Positions 1-9,400 are shown, numbered from the stretch's first letter. The stretch is DNA of 27,320 nucleotides from UMGS946 sp048421225 (GCA_048421225.1 DBFNRV010000084.1:1-27320); one strand, 5' to 3'. The notes: generated by a model from the sequence alone, not told the origin. Numbers and translations: made by a program.

Positions 1-130
1 CGCAGATATCGTAGATAAAGCTGAAATCAATCACCTGATCGATCTTTCGCAGCAGGTGATCCGGCCTCACCAGCAGATCATATGTCGCCAGCTCCAACTG
101 CATCTGTTCGCTTTCTTTCCGTTTCAGCAT
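1..130 (-). CDS. IS1182-family transposase, N-terminal part (runs off the window)
   Basis: Reading the minus strand from an ATG at 130 gives an open frame of 43 codons that is still open at position 1. It begins MLKRKESEQMQLEL and contains RPDHLLRKIDQVIDFSFIYD. This matches the usual start of IS1182/DUF772-type DDE transposases, where a 'DHLLRKID..IDFSFIYD' segment precedes the catalytic domain. A GGGGTGA ribosome site lies 5 bases before the ATG. The catalytic part is outside the window, so whether the copy is intact is unknown. The insertion sequence sits just downstream of the broken ParB-like gene and may be why that gene has an unusual C-terminus. Family call from memory of the motif; fairly sure. 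Confidence 0.7.
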   Translation of the reverse strand, partial: MLKRKESEQMQLELATYDLLVRPDHLLRKIDQVIDFSFIYDIC

Positions 131-198
131 CCCGTTCACCCCATCTTGTTTTCTTCCTTATATATTCGATGTTTATCCCCCGTTTTCCTTTTGAATTT

Positions 199-630
199 CT
201 ACAAAAAAAGGCCGTCGACTGACTTTGTCGATGGCCTGGAGTTCCCATTTGGGGAACTTGATTTTACTTCTTCGCTCTTACAATTTCCACCATGCAACGC
301 TTTCTCATCGCTGTATCTTTGTCCGATAAGATATTTTTTCTGTTGCGGCGTAAGATTTCGCCGCCCAAGCTGATTCATGCAAATCCAAGAGATTGCCTCG
401 TAACGGTTATCAAACTGCTTCCCATGGGTGAGGAACTCCATGTTCGGATGAGCCTGTATGATTTTGTAGCGATTGTGACCGTCTATGATGGTGTTGTTCT
501 AGATGATGAGAGGCATCAGCGCCAAGCCTTCGGATAGGACGTTTTCTTCAAGCTGGTCAAAACCTTCCTCAGTCAGCAGAGGGCATTTCGCCTCAAACTC
601 CGGGTCGATGGTAAACATTCTGTTTATCAT
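199..630 (-). pseudogene. ParB-like (Spo0J-type nuclease domain) element protein, broken by an in-frame TAG
   Basis: The minus-strand frame starts MINRMFTIDPEFEAKCPLL at 630 and overlaps the MazF stop (ATGA). It reaches 'ALMPLII', then hits TAG at 501-499, then resumes in the same frame as NNTIIDGHNRYKIIQ and on to RRNLTPQQKKYLIGQRYSDE. In conjugative elements of Clostridia this protein reads 'I(V/I)WNNTIIDGHNRY', so the stop most simply comes from a Trp codon (TGG to TAG). The fold is the ParB/Srx N-terminal domain, with the DGHNR motif followed by an 'LTPxQKxYLIG' segment. The C-terminus after residue ~115 (KSSSPNGNSRPSTK) does not look like the family and runs into the terminator, so it is probably truncated as well. 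A shorter restart at Met441 (80 aa) would lack the DGHNR motif. Confidence 0.75.
203..236 (-). terminator. Rho-independent terminator after the ParB-like gene
   Basis: On the minus strand GGCCATCGA (236-228) pairs with TCGACGGCC (218-210), with one A-C mismatch, and is followed by seven T. The last codons and the TAG stop of the ParB-like frame lie within and just past this hairpin, so the reading frame ends in the T-run. Confidence 0.75.
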
Positions 631-1007
631 GGAGCCTCCATTTCTTCGGGTACATATAAACCAAGGGAAGTTTCGATGGCTTTACCGATCTCGCACATCT
701 GCTCACGGGTCATCCTGTCGAGATATTTTTGGACGCGCCGCTTGTCGATGGTCTTGATCTGCCCCAGAAGAACCATTCCGAAGAAATTCAATCCGCGAAT
801 ATGCTCTGCATAAAAGTGAGTAGGCAGCGACGGCTTCTTACTGCCGCGTGAAGTAATGGGAGCAACGATCAGTGTAGGACAGAAAAAATTACCAGTGTTG
901 TTCTGTAAAACTACCACGGGGTGGGCGCCGCCCTGTTGGGAGCCTATGTGGGGGTCGAGGTTGGCAAGATACACATCGCCTCTGCGGTAAATCCAATCTT
1001 CTTTCAT
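627..1007 (-). CDS. MazF/PemK-family toxin (endoribonuclease-like)
   Basis: The protein is 126 aa from an ATG at 1007, with an ideal AAAGGAG seven bases upstream. It has the PemK/MazF barrel signature: IYRRGDVYLANLDPHIGSQQ, then HPVVVLQNNTGN, then PTLIVAPITS, then FFGMVLLGQIKTIDKRR. Known members cut mRNA at short sequences. The frame is open further upstream: an in-frame ATG at 1103, also with a good AGGAG, would add 32 residues (MTYQDRYNSERYLDMTAYLA...). That extension is not part of the MazF fold and resembles the short acidic/Tyr-rich protein often found before this toxin, so the two may have become fused. No separate antitoxin gene is visible. The stop overlaps the start of the ParB-like gene by ATGA, which implies coupled translation. 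Confidence 0.85.
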   Translation of the reverse strand: MKEDWIYRRGDVYLANLDPHIGSQQGGAHPVVVLQNNTGNFFCPTLIVAPITSRGSKKPSLPTHFYAEHIRGLNFFGMVLLGQIKTIDKRRVQKYLDRMTREQMCEIGKAIETSLGLYVPEEMEAP

Positions 1008-1229
1008 GACGTGTCTCCTTTCGCGGTTTTCGATATTCCTTTCAGCGAGGTATGCGGTCATATCCAGATACCTTTCGCTGTTGTATCTGTCCTGATAAGT
1101 CATTTCTTTGATCTCCTGTCGTTTATCTTTATAATTTATGGGAATGTATGTAACTCTCTTTATTTGTCCCCGACGCCCCGGGAGCCATATGGAAAACATC
1201 AGACGGCGGTTTGCTGACCGCTCCATAGG

Positions 1230-1544
1230 AATCTAACCTCCCCGCCTTCATTGTGGCCGGACCGCGAATTACGGAAGTATTATTAACCCTGTGTACAGTC
1301 CTCGCCAAGCCGGTAGCAATCCGGCTTTCACAGGTACGGATGGATGGATCGCTCGCCCCTTCTAGGGGTCTTGGCGCTCCGTCTGATGTGGCTCGTGTTT
1401 CACAGGAACGTATCTGATGCCTGGATATTCAATTTTCAAAGAGCCTGAGTTATTGAAACTCCGAGAAAACTGAATCCCCGTTCCCCTGCGGGTGGGATTG
1501 TCCTCTCACTTTTCAATGGACATTTTTCTGCGAAAAGTCAGGCA
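1230..1544 (-). other. Structured non-coding stretch of the conjugative element
   Basis: There is no gene in this ~315-base gap between the sigma-like gene and the toxin, but it is rich in structure. On the minus strand there is an AAGCCGG/CCGGCTT hairpin (about 1299-1328) and a CCCCT/AGGGG hairpin with a 3-base loop (about 1356-1374). A direct repeat TTTCACAGG(T/A)ACG occurs at 1326-1338 and 1398-1410. An inverted pair TGATGCCTG/CAGGCATCA lies at 1415-1423 and 1539-1547, spanning the sigma stop codon. This could be a structured leader, a small RNA or a DNA-processing site; I cannot name it. Confidence 0.4.
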
Positions 1545-2006
1545 TCACCCGAAATATATTTTTGCTTTTTTCCGAATCAGCGTAATTGTATTATGGACGC
1601 TTTGCTTAGAAATGCCGTGTTCCGCCGCATAGTCTGTCATGCGTTTCCCGTTGATCAGACATTCGCTAAAAACGGAGAGCTGGTAGGGAGTCAATAACTT
1701 GCAAAACGCTGCTCCGGCTTCCGTACCAATAACCTCCGCTTCTGTATCCTGCCTCCTATCGACCATCCATGCGGCTCCATTCATCTCGCTACTGTCACAA
1801 ATGGCATCAAGGCTCAGCATGGAGCCGTGCATTTGATTCCTTGCAAACTCGCGCCGCATCTGCTTTTCCCGACTGAGCAGCCGCCGCATTACCTCAAGGC
1901 TAATCTCGCTTTCCTCGCCGGTTGTTTTTATCCGTGCGTAGTACCTCTTGCTTCCGTTTTCCTCGGCTGCCCAAAGATCGTAATCGAATTCTTTTAGTGT
2001 TTTCAC
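1545..2006 (-). CDS. Sigma-70-like regulator of the conjugative element
   Basis: The protein is 153 aa from a GTG at 2006, with AAAGGAG seven to eight bases before it. The longer open frame to 2114 lacks a comparable site. The N-terminus (TLKEFDYDLWAAEENGSKRYYARIK) and middle are typical of the small sigma-factor-like proteins of Tn916/Tn1549-type elements. The C-terminus (LTPYQLSVFSECLINGKRMTDYAAEHGISKQSVHNTITLI) is a sigma region 4-type helix-turn-helix. Such proteins are thought to control element genes; that role here is inferred from family and position. A 12-bp hairpin lies upstream at 2100-2135. The reading frame is intact, unlike several other element genes here. Confidence 0.75.
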   Translation of the reverse strand: MKTLKEFDYDLWAAEENGSKRYYARIKTTGEESEISLEVMRRLLSREKQMRREFARNQMHGSMLSLDAICDSSEMNGAAWMVDRRQDTEAEVIGTEAGAAFCKLLTPYQLSVFSECLINGKRMTDYAAEHGISKQSVHNTITLIRKKAKIYFG

Positions 2007-2099
2007 TTCGTAATCTCCTTTGTTTTTTGAATTTTGAAAACAAAAAAACTGGAGATCACGGATATTTCGAGATGTAACAGAGCCATTTGCTGAACATAT

Positions 2100-2136
2100 A
2101 AAGTCCTTTCCCAAGCTAAGTCAGGAAAGGACTTTT
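2100..2136. terminator. 12-bp perfect hairpin upstream of the sigma-like gene
   Basis: AAAGTCCTTTCC (2100-2111) and GGAAAGGACTTT (2124-2135) form a perfect stem with a 12-base loop. Read on the plus strand it ends in TTTTA. Read on the minus strand it lies about 95 bases before the sigma-like start and has no T-run, so on that strand it could be an attenuator or operator. The rest of 2137-2325 holds only a startless frame ending ERIKGVPFEETVKRRTKPV, which I could not assign. Confidence 0.5.
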
Positions 2137-2325
2137 AACACCGTACAAAGCAATCAAGCAAAAAAGCACCGTATAAAGCGGAGTGAGCATAGGTTGTCCT
2201 AATACTCAAACCGGCTTTGTACGGCGCTTGACAGTCTCCTCAAAGGGTACCCCCTTAATTCTCTCCGCTTGCTCGATTAAAAGTAAGTTTGGTTTATTCA
2301 GTTGTCTGGTTTATCTTTTCTTGCA

Positions 2326-2610
2326 TTACCTTTTTGCAAAAATCGTATGGGATTTTTCTCTTTTTCGTATTCCGCGGAAGTATTCAAGATTGACAGGATA
2401 CTCCGTTTTGCATTTTCGGCAGTACACCATCTTGTGTCCAGACACATCGGAAAATACCTTTTCAACAAGGAAGCCGCAATATGCGCAGTGTATTTCACGC
2501 ATCGTAAGAATGCTGGTTTCATCCATCGAAGCCTTGAGCTTCCGTCTCGTTTCCGATGAAATAGCGTTTGAGCAGTTGGTGCCGGTTGCTTTTATCTTGT
2601 GTGATTTCAT
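2326..2610 (-). CDS. Small zinc-ribbon protein of the conjugative element
   Basis: The protein is 94 aa from an ATG at 2610. The frame is open further upstream, but the N-terminal extension looks random. The core is REIHCAYCGFLVEKVFS...HKMVYCRKCKTEYPVNLEYFR: two CxxC pairs about 21 residues apart, as in Com-like and other treble-clef/zinc-ribbon proteins. The basic N-terminus (MKSHKIKATGTNCSNAISSE) may be disordered. A G-rich ribosome site (AAAGGGGACC) is about 12 bases before the ATG. Similar small proteins lie next to the sigma-like gene in many clostridial conjugative elements. Function unknown; nucleic-acid or regulator binding is a guess. Confidence 0.65.
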   Translation of the reverse strand: MKSHKIKATGTNCSNAISSETRRKLKASMDETSILTMREIHCAYCGFLVEKVFSDVSGHKMVYCRKCKTEYPVNLEYFRGIRKREKSHTIFAKR

Positions 2611-2837
2611 AATTCTATGGTCCCCTTTGGTTATAGTACACAATCCGCTCAAACGCGGACAAAGGAAGCAAAAGAAAGCCGAAGCAGAATACCGCTCTAT
2701 CCAAGGGCAGGCCGAGAACGGAAGCTTTGCCAAGAAATGAATTAACAGCGCAGGCCCATTTCAGATCCCACCCGTTTCTTATGAAGGAGGAACATATTCT
2801 TTATGTTTAAAATTGCCGCATGAACAATATTATGCTT

Positions 2838-3950
2838 TTACTCAACAAGAAAATCAGTTAATTGTTCATATATTTTATTTTTACTAAGCGCGCTTGCATT
2901 AAGTTTTTGCGTTCCCAAGGCAGTCCTATATTCCGATTCATAACATATCAAGACATCCGGTTCGACACTTTTCAGTTCATCTTCCCGGACAATTGCCAGG
3001 ATGATTTCCGCACCGCAGTATTCGGCCATTCCCTGACAGGCGTTCTCCATGAAAGACATGTCGCCGATCCAAAAACGTTCGCTAGAACAATTCTTTTGAA
3101 ACCGAGAAAATAAAAGCGGAAGATACCCGTCGCTTAAAAGCATACGTGCAATATCCCCCGCCAAACAGCGCAGCCTCTCACCTGCAAAGAGAACCACGGG
3201 GCGCGGCTCGGTATATGGATGGTTCCTATACCAATCAGCGGAATATGGACTCCCGCTAACGCTGGGAAGGCAACCAACGCGCGAATATAATCCCGCCCTG
3301 ATTTCTTCCAGCGTTAATTCGCATTCTGATGCCCGTAAATTATTGAACACACGGGCTGTAATAACCGGCGCGGCAAAACTGTTGAACAGAGGCGTTACGT
3401 ATGGTCCAAACCCGGGATAGGAAGTCACTTCATGTTTCGCGCCGGCTGACAGATCAATGCCTCCGTTTGGATATAGATTTACCCTGTATTAGCCGTAGCT
3501 CAAACGTTCATCTGCTTTTACGCCTATTACATTGTCAAACGAGGCCGGGAAGCTGACGTTTCTCCCATTTTTGCATGCGGCAACGACGACGCACCCCTTT
3601 TCATTGACCTCGTTTATTGCATCCCGCAGCGGCAGGACATCGACTGCCTGGACGCTTCCAGCGCTGAGATGAATGACCTTTACTCCATGCCCGCCGCACC
3701 ATTTCAGCGCTAACAGCAAAGCGTTTAGGCTTCCGCGTCCAGTCTCTTTCAAAACCCGTATGCTTCCAATCCTTGCCTGAGGGGCATATTTCCTTATGAT
3801 AGCCGCGCAGATACTCCCGTGAGAATGGGGATGAATCGTTTTTAGACTTTTCGTCAGATCGTTGGATTCTGAAACCTCCAGGTCAAAGCACAAGTCCGGT
3901 ACCGTTACCGCCGATACCCCGTCGTCAATTACGGCAATACAAAGTTCCAT
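2838..3950 (-). pseudogene. Subtilisin-like (S8) peptidase with a C-terminal extra domain, split by an in-frame TAA
   Basis: The frame opens at an ATG at 3950, 11 bases after the ABC exporter stop. It shows the S8 Asp motif IAVIDDGV (Asp9), the His motif HSHGSICAA (His44) and an 'AACKNGRN' stretch at the oxyanion position. It stops at TAA (3491-3489, codon 154). The same frame continues at once as YRVNLYPNGGIDLSAGAKHEV... and carries the Ser motif LFNSFAAPVITA (Ser191, in place of GTSMAAP) before ending at 2838. So the triad is spread over two pieces of one 370-codon gene. A GTG at 3428 could restart the second piece, but it would lack Asp and His. Residues ~240-370 (RPVVLFAGERLR...EPDVLICYESEYR) form an alpha/beta domain I do not recognise. 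Beside an exporter with no peptidase domain, leader removal is the likely original job. Confidence 0.75.
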
Positions 3951-3961
3951 CGTCTTTTACC

Positions 3962-5791
3962 TTATACCTTATATTTTTCCGCCTGGAGCGAATAGAGCCC
4001 TGCATATGCCCCTCGAAGAGCCATAAGCTCCTGGTGGCTTCCCTGTTCCATTATCCGTCCATTGTCCAGCAGAAATATCCGGTCGGCAAGATGTACAATA
4101 CTCAATCGGTGAGAGGTAAACAGAGCGGTTTTATCCTCAAATATTTCCTGCATGTTTTCAAACAGATTCATTTCCGAAACCGGATCAAGCGAAGCGGACG
4201 GTTCGTCAAAGATTATCATGGAGCAGTCCCGATAGACGGCGCGGGCCAAAGCAATTTTTTGCGCCTCTCCTCCTGAAGGCTCAAATCCATCGGGATCAAA
4301 CATGCGGGATAGCCATGTATCCAAACCTTTGGGAGCCTTTTTTAAAAGCTCCTGTGCGCCTACGCTTTCTATCGTCTCAATGGTTCTTTTATCGTTCTCA
4401 TCTTCCGCCTTTAGATCCGAGATTCTGATATTGTCTCTCAGTGAAAACGCATATTTGTCATATTGCTGAAAAAAGGTGCTGAAACCTCTACGTAAGCTTT
4501 GAAGCGTGTAATCGCGTATGTCATGCCCATTGATCAAAATCTGGCCGTCCGTAACATCATAGAACCGGAGCAGCAGTTTGATGATCGTGCTCTTGCCCGC
4601 GCCATTGATCCCCACAAGGCATATTTTTTCCTTTGGAGCGATACTAAACGATAGGTTTTTCAGCACAAAGCGTTCGGTGTTGGGGTAACGAAAGCTGACA
4701 AGTCTAAACTCAATAGCTATGTCGCCTTCCAGCACCCTTTTGCCGTTATCAAGCACATAGTTCGCTCTTGACTCAAACTGTTTGACAGTATCCACTTTCA
4801 GCTTGTCCTCATATATTTCAGCGATAGCGTCGATGGCGCAGGTCAGGCTGCCGGTCAGACTGGCCAGCAGCCCTGAATACAGCGTATAATCGCCTACTGT
4901 ATTACTGCCCGCGAAGATTCCCTTTGTTATATAAATCAATACGACAAAAACGCAGATCTCCGGCAATATTGCGGTTAAAAGCGCGGCCGTCAGCTGGCGT
5001 TTCATCATCCCTTTTCGGCCTGTGATTATAAGACGCCATATATTCTGATAACGCTCAACCAGATAGTCCTTTAAATTAAAGAGCCTTATGTCGCCGGCAA
5101 ATACCCTGTGCCCTGAGAGCGACTGGATATAGCCCATCTTACGATCCTCTTTTGTATGTGAAAGCCTCCAGCCATATAGCGCCTTCGTATATCTCCGGCT
5201 CATGAGCGCCGACGGTATGGAGGCAATCGTCAGTACGATGGAGTAAAGCCAGTTTTCAACGCCTATCATGATGAACGCGCTTATGAGCGATACGATACTG
5301 CTTACGCCCGAAAATATATTCCATACTATATTGGTAAGCGCGGACGAGTCAACCATGGTTGCCTGCATAGCGTCCATGTAATCGGGGGAGTCGAAAAATT
5401 CCATGTCAATGGACATACTTTTTGTCATCAATCCTATCTGGATTCTGTTTGCCATCAGCTCATTATGGATGTTCTGCGTATATTGAATCAGCTTATTGAG
5501 CATTAGCTTAAAGACGCTTACCCCGCTTATTGCAAGCAACAGAAAAACAGCGTCCGCAAACGGTTGTTCCGCATGCCCCGCGGCGGCAAGCATATCCAGT
5601 AGATACTTAGAGGCATATAGGGTAACAAACGGGAGCAGGGCATTGGCAATGTATGCAAATGCCCTTATCAGCGAATAAAGCGGGGACGTCTCCCATGACA
5701 GGCGCATGCAGTATATCACCGCTGACATAAACCGCCGGAAACCGCCGGAACGTGTTTTGCTTTCCTGGTCGCACATTCCTATCACACTCAC
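3962..5791 (-). CDS. ABC exporter (fused membrane and ATPase domains), probable peptide exporter
   Basis: The protein is about 609 aa. The N-terminal half (~25-310) carries the membrane helices of a type I exporter. The C-terminal half is the ATPase: Walker A GINGAGKST (~394-402), Q-loop FSTFFQQYDKY, signature PSGGEAQKIALARA, Walker B SMIIFDEPSASLDP and switch His TSHRLS. There is no C39 peptidase domain at the N-terminus. The S8 peptidase starts 11 bases downstream, so processing and export look paired. The start is uncertain: GTG at 5791, GTG at 5785 (best spaced after AAGG) or ATG at 5776. The gene begins only about 15 bases after the strong terminator of the ABC/FtsX pair, leaving no room for its own promoter, so it may now depend on readthrough. 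Substrate is inferred, not seen. Confidence 0.85.
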   Translation of the reverse strand: MSVIGMCDQESKTRSGGFRRFMSAVIYCMRLSWETSPLYSLIRAFAYIANALLPFVTLYASKYLLDMLAAAGHAEQPFADAVFLLLAISGVSVFKLMLNKLIQYTQNIHNELMANRIQIGLMTKSMSIDMEFFDSPDYMDAMQATMVDSSALTNIVWNIFSGVSSIVSLISAFIMIGVENWLYSIVLTIASIPSALMSRRYTKALYGWRLSHTKEDRKMGYIQSLSGHRVFAGDIRLFNLKDYLVERYQNIWRLIITGRKGMMKRQLTAALLTAILPEICVFVVLIYITKGIFAGSNTVGDYTLYSGLLASLTGSLTCAIDAIAEIYEDKLKVDTVKQFESRANYVLDNGKRVLEGDIAIEFRLVSFRYPNTERFVLKNLSFSIAPKEKICLVGINGAGKSTIIKLLLRFYDVTDGQILINGHDIRDYTLQSLRRGFSTFFQQYDKYAFSLRDNIRISDLKAEDENDKRTIETIESVGAQELLKKAPKGLDTWLSRMFDPDGFEPSGGEAQKIALARAVYRDCSMIIFDEPSASLDPVSEMNLFENMQEIFEDKTALFTSHRLSIVHLADRIFLLDNGRIMEQGSHQELMALRGAYAGLYSLQAEKYKV

Positions 5792-5805
5792 CTTCCATCA
5801 TGGGT

Positions 5806-5838
5806 GAAAAGCAGGGGCCGGCTCAGCCGGCCGCCTGC
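5806..5838 (-). terminator. Strong terminator closing the ABC/FtsX pair
   Basis: On the minus strand GCAGG-C-GGCCGGC pairs with GCCGGCC-CCTGC around a 3-base loop that contains the TGA stop of the upstream ATPase gene, followed by TTTT. Twelve pairs with one bulge. It marks the 3' border of the GC-rich block. Confidence 0.8.
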
Positions 5839-6488
5839 CCGGCGAGTACGCCGTCCTGCATTTGCAGCACCCTGTCCGAGGCGCCCGAAATGGCCATATC
5901 ATGGGTTACGACTACCACGCAGTAGCCCTCCTCATGGGCCAGCCGCCGCAGGATCTCCATCACCCGCTCCCCGTTGGCCGTATCCAGATTCCCAGTCGGC
6001 TCATCCGCCAAAAGGACACGGGCGCCGCTGGCCAATGCCCGGGCGATGGCCACCCGCTGCTGTTCTCCGCCGGACAAATGCGCCGGATAGCGTTTATGCT
6101 TTTCCTCTCCGATGTCCACCATGGCCAGCAGCTCCTTGGCCCGTTTTACCGCCTCCGCTTTGGACGCCCCGTTGAGCTCCATGGGGAAGCACACGTTTTC
6201 CAGCACCGTAAGCAGCGGGAACAGGTGAAACGCCTGAAAGATCATGGCGATCCGCTCCCGCCTGCACCGGTCCAGATCCAGGGAGGCATAGTCCTCTCCG
6301 TCGATGGATACGCTGCCCGACGCCGGACGGTCCAGCCCCGCCAGGATGGACAGAAGCGTGGTCTTGCCGCTTCCGGACGGACCCACCACCGCGCTGAGCA
6401 GGCCGTCCTCCAATACGCACGATACGTCGTTCAACACATCGCGCCCTCCATTTGAGTATCTATAATACACATTTCTTAGTTCCAGCAT
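5823..6488 (-). CDS. ABC transporter ATP-binding protein, MacB/LolD type
   Basis: The protein is 221 aa. Walker A is GPSGSGKTT, the Q-loop region is IFQAFHLFP, the signature is LSGGEQQRVAIARA, Walker B is VLLADEPTGNLD, and the switch His is in VVVVTHDMA. The 'DEPTGNLD' and 'LFPLLTVLENV' wording is typical of the LolD/MacB/FtsE branch, which drives FtsX-like permeases rather than classic exporters. It starts 10 bases after the FtsX-like permease and its stop codon lies in the terminator loop, so the two form a closed operon. Base composition is clearly richer in G+C than the exporter downstream. Possible roles by family include mechanotransmission, lipoprotein or peptide extrusion, or resistance; nothing here decides. 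Confidence 0.92.
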   Translation of the reverse strand: MLELRNVYYRYSNGGRDVLNDVSCVLEDGLLSAVVGPSGSGKTTLLSILAGLDRPASGSVSIDGEDYASLDLDRCRRERIAMIFQAFHLFPLLTVLENVCFPMELNGASKAEAVKRAKELLAMVDIGEEKHKRYPAHLSGGEQQRVAIARALASGARVLLADEPTGNLDTANGERVMEILRRLAHEEGYCVVVVTHDMAISGASDRVLQMQDGVLAGQAAG

Positions 6489-6498
6489 GCCAATCCTC

Positions 6499-9400
6499 CT
6501 ATTCTTTTACCTGTAACAGCTCCATGGGCTTGCGCCTGACAATGGAAACGGACGTAAACACCGCGCCCAGCACGGCGCCCGCAAAATACAGCCCAGCGCA
6601 CAGCAGCGTTCTTATGCTGAACACTCCCGCCAGCCCGCCGCGCAGAACCGCCAGTCCCGCAAAGCCCAGCGCGATGCCAAGCAGGCACAGCAGCCCCTGC
6701 TGGACGCTGAGCATGGCGCCTACCCGCAGCCTGGTACAGCCCACCGCCCGCAGGGCGGCCGCCTCCCTGGCGCTCTGGAGCAGAAGCAATATGGAAACGC
6801 CCGCCGCAATCAGCACCGACAGCGCCGCCGTTACCGGATACAACACGGAGAGCAGCCGGATATTCTGCTCCATGGGGCCGACCACTTGGGTCAGCTCCTC
6901 GTCCCGCATGACAAGGCTCAGGTCCAGAAGGCCCGCCTTGGGACTCCCCACCAGCTCTGTCATCTCATCGCGGAACGCGGACAACTCCCTGTTTTTCGCG
7001 GGGTCCAATACGAACTCGGCCGTCGAGTAATGGAGTTCGGCCTGCATCGATTCCTCTATGGCGGCTTGTGCCGACATGCCGATCAGCACCGGCTCATTGG
7101 TATCCTGCAGCGCAACCTGCCCCGTATATTGGCCCGCTATAATATAAGGCCCTGATGAGCTATATTCAGTATCGCCTGTTGTTTTTTCGTACCTGCGAAA
7201 AATCTCATCGCCCAATTCCAGGCCCAGCTGCGAGAGCATATTGGCCGGCAATATGACATAATTCCACCTCAATTCCTGCGTGAAAATGCGGGCGTCCCAG
7301 CCAGGGGCGTATTCGATCTCTATTTCATGGCGCCGGCAAAACGCTTCCGGCTGGTCCAGGGCGCAATGGATTACATTTCTGAGCATACGGCTTTCATCGT
7401 ATTTGGCTTCAGAGCCTTCGCCAGAACCAGAACCAGCAAGATAGGGCACCATGAGTTTATATTCCACGCAGGCCTCCAGGTACACGTCCCGTACGAAGCC
7501 GCTTTCCAGAATCGCGTCCACCGTGCTCTTATTGATGATGCTGCCGGCCGTACCGGACAGTATCTCCGACGGGTCGCTCTTGACGATCTCCGCCTCCACC
7601 ACGGTGGCGGCATATAGCCGGTCCGCCTCCGCCTGGCTGCGCTCTATGGTCAGGTCCATCCAGCCCAGGGCCACCACAAATCCCAGCGCCAGCGCCGTGG
7701 TCAGGATGGTTTTTATCGGCCCGGGGCGAATCTGGCGAAATACATACCGCACGGATACGGCTAAGCCGGGACTTTCGTCTCCGGGGGCCTGCAGCGGGGC
7801 GGCGGATTGCGTTTGATTCCCCCGCGCTTTTTCCGGGCCGCGCTCCGTCCTTGCCTCCGCCGGCCTGTCATCCGCGGGCCGCTTAGGCTCGTTCCCTCCG
7901 GCCTTGGGCTTTTTCCCGCCCCTGCGCCGGCCGGCCACGCCCTGTAACAGCTCCAGCGTTGGACGGCGGGATAATAACGCCGCGCCGATAAGGACAAAAA
8001 TCAGCAGCAGCGCGAAGATTCCGGCGCAGATGGCGGCAAGCCAGACAGGGGATAGCTCCGCCGCTATTTCCACGCCTTCCGGACCGGATATCGCCGCAAG
8101 TGTTTCTCCCGCCTTTGTCATGGCGTAGCGCCAGGACGGAATGCCGCCGGCTGGAATCCCCAACAGGCCGATCAGCGCCATGGGGCCCAGCAAACCGCCA
8201 GCCGCCTTTCGCACCGGCACGCCCAGCGCCCGCATAATCGCAAAGTCCTTGCGCCGCAGCCGCAGATAGAGGAACACACAGAGGACCAGTCCAATCAAAA
8301 GCACGGACGCGAACACTGCCGCGCTGAAGGTGGCGGACTGCCGGATCGGCGTTACGGACGCCCAGAAGTTATCCGCGTTGTTCTCCACAAACGACACGGC
8401 GAACCCCATCTCGGCCAGCGCCTCCCGGTTTTCCCGCAAAAAGGCGTTCTGATCCTGGGAGGATTTCAGCACAAAGCTGTAATCCAGCACCTGCGACTGG
8501 GGATCGCCCCCAAAGCCCTCCGGCATGCGGGAGTCCGGTATGAACATGAATACATTGCGCAAGGTAGGCTGCACTGGATTAGGCGAAGTAATTCCATACA
8601 GCCCGACAATCTCAAAGCTCTCCGTTTGCGTGGGGAACTCCCGCCAGTTCTCCCATTCCCCGCCCTCTAAAATATAACCTCCGTAGACAATATCAAAATC
8701 CCGGAACGTCAGCGTAATCGTGTCCCCAACCGACAGGTTTCGGAAGCTGGCAAACTCTCTGTGCACCACGCAGACGTTTCTGCCGTTTAGATCGTCGTCC
8801 CGGTTCAGCCAGCGCCCATCGGCCAGATAATACCACTGGGAGGACTGCTGGACGTTTGGCATGGCGCTCATGTCCTTTGTGCCCGTGACGACCATGGCGC
8901 GCTGGTTTTCCTCCAGGAGCTCCAGCTCCTCTTTCAGCCCCGCAAGCTCCGGCGTCTCAAAATCCACGCTTTCCCCCGGCTCAACAGGCAGGAACCAGAG
9001 GCCGCTGCCGTTTAAGGGTTTCATGATAAGGTTCTCGTAGGGTTTCATCAGCGTATTGGCGTTATTAAAATCGTAGAACGCCTTCAGGAAATACCGGTTC
9101 CCAACCTTCAATTCGTCCAGCACGCCGGCGTCCTGGTCCCCGTCTACGATGAAGTATAGGATGACGTTCTTTCCCTCCGAGGCATGCTCCGGATACCCTG
9201 CCATGACCCGGTCCACCCGGAGCTGAAACTGGTATGCCTCATATTTTTCAGTCTGTCCTTCGATTTTTGTAGGGATTGGCGCGCTGATCAGCTCGCCATA
9301 TATAAATACGTCGCTGTTGTGTACACCGTATGAGGTATCCTGATAGCCGTCGTTGCTCTGCCCTCCAATGTCCCCGTTGTAGAGGCCGTCCAGCACGCCG

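Noticed and set aside
2778..2822. AAGGAGG followed by a six-codon frame (MFKIAA) on the plus strand.
   Set aside because: Too short and too far from the ribosome site to be a gene; perhaps the cut-off start of an element gene at the cargo edge.
199..4000. Changed genetic code or systematic stop-codon readthrough, suggested by internal TAG, TAA and TGA in several genes.
   Set aside because: All three codons end well-formed genes in this window, and the broken genes also carry frameshifts, so decay is the simpler reading.
5804..6455. Long plus-strand and antisense frames opposite the GC-rich ABC and FtsX genes.
   Set aside because: Low-complexity Pro/Arg/Ala sequence typical of the reverse of GC-rich genes; the minus-strand proteins have full motifs.
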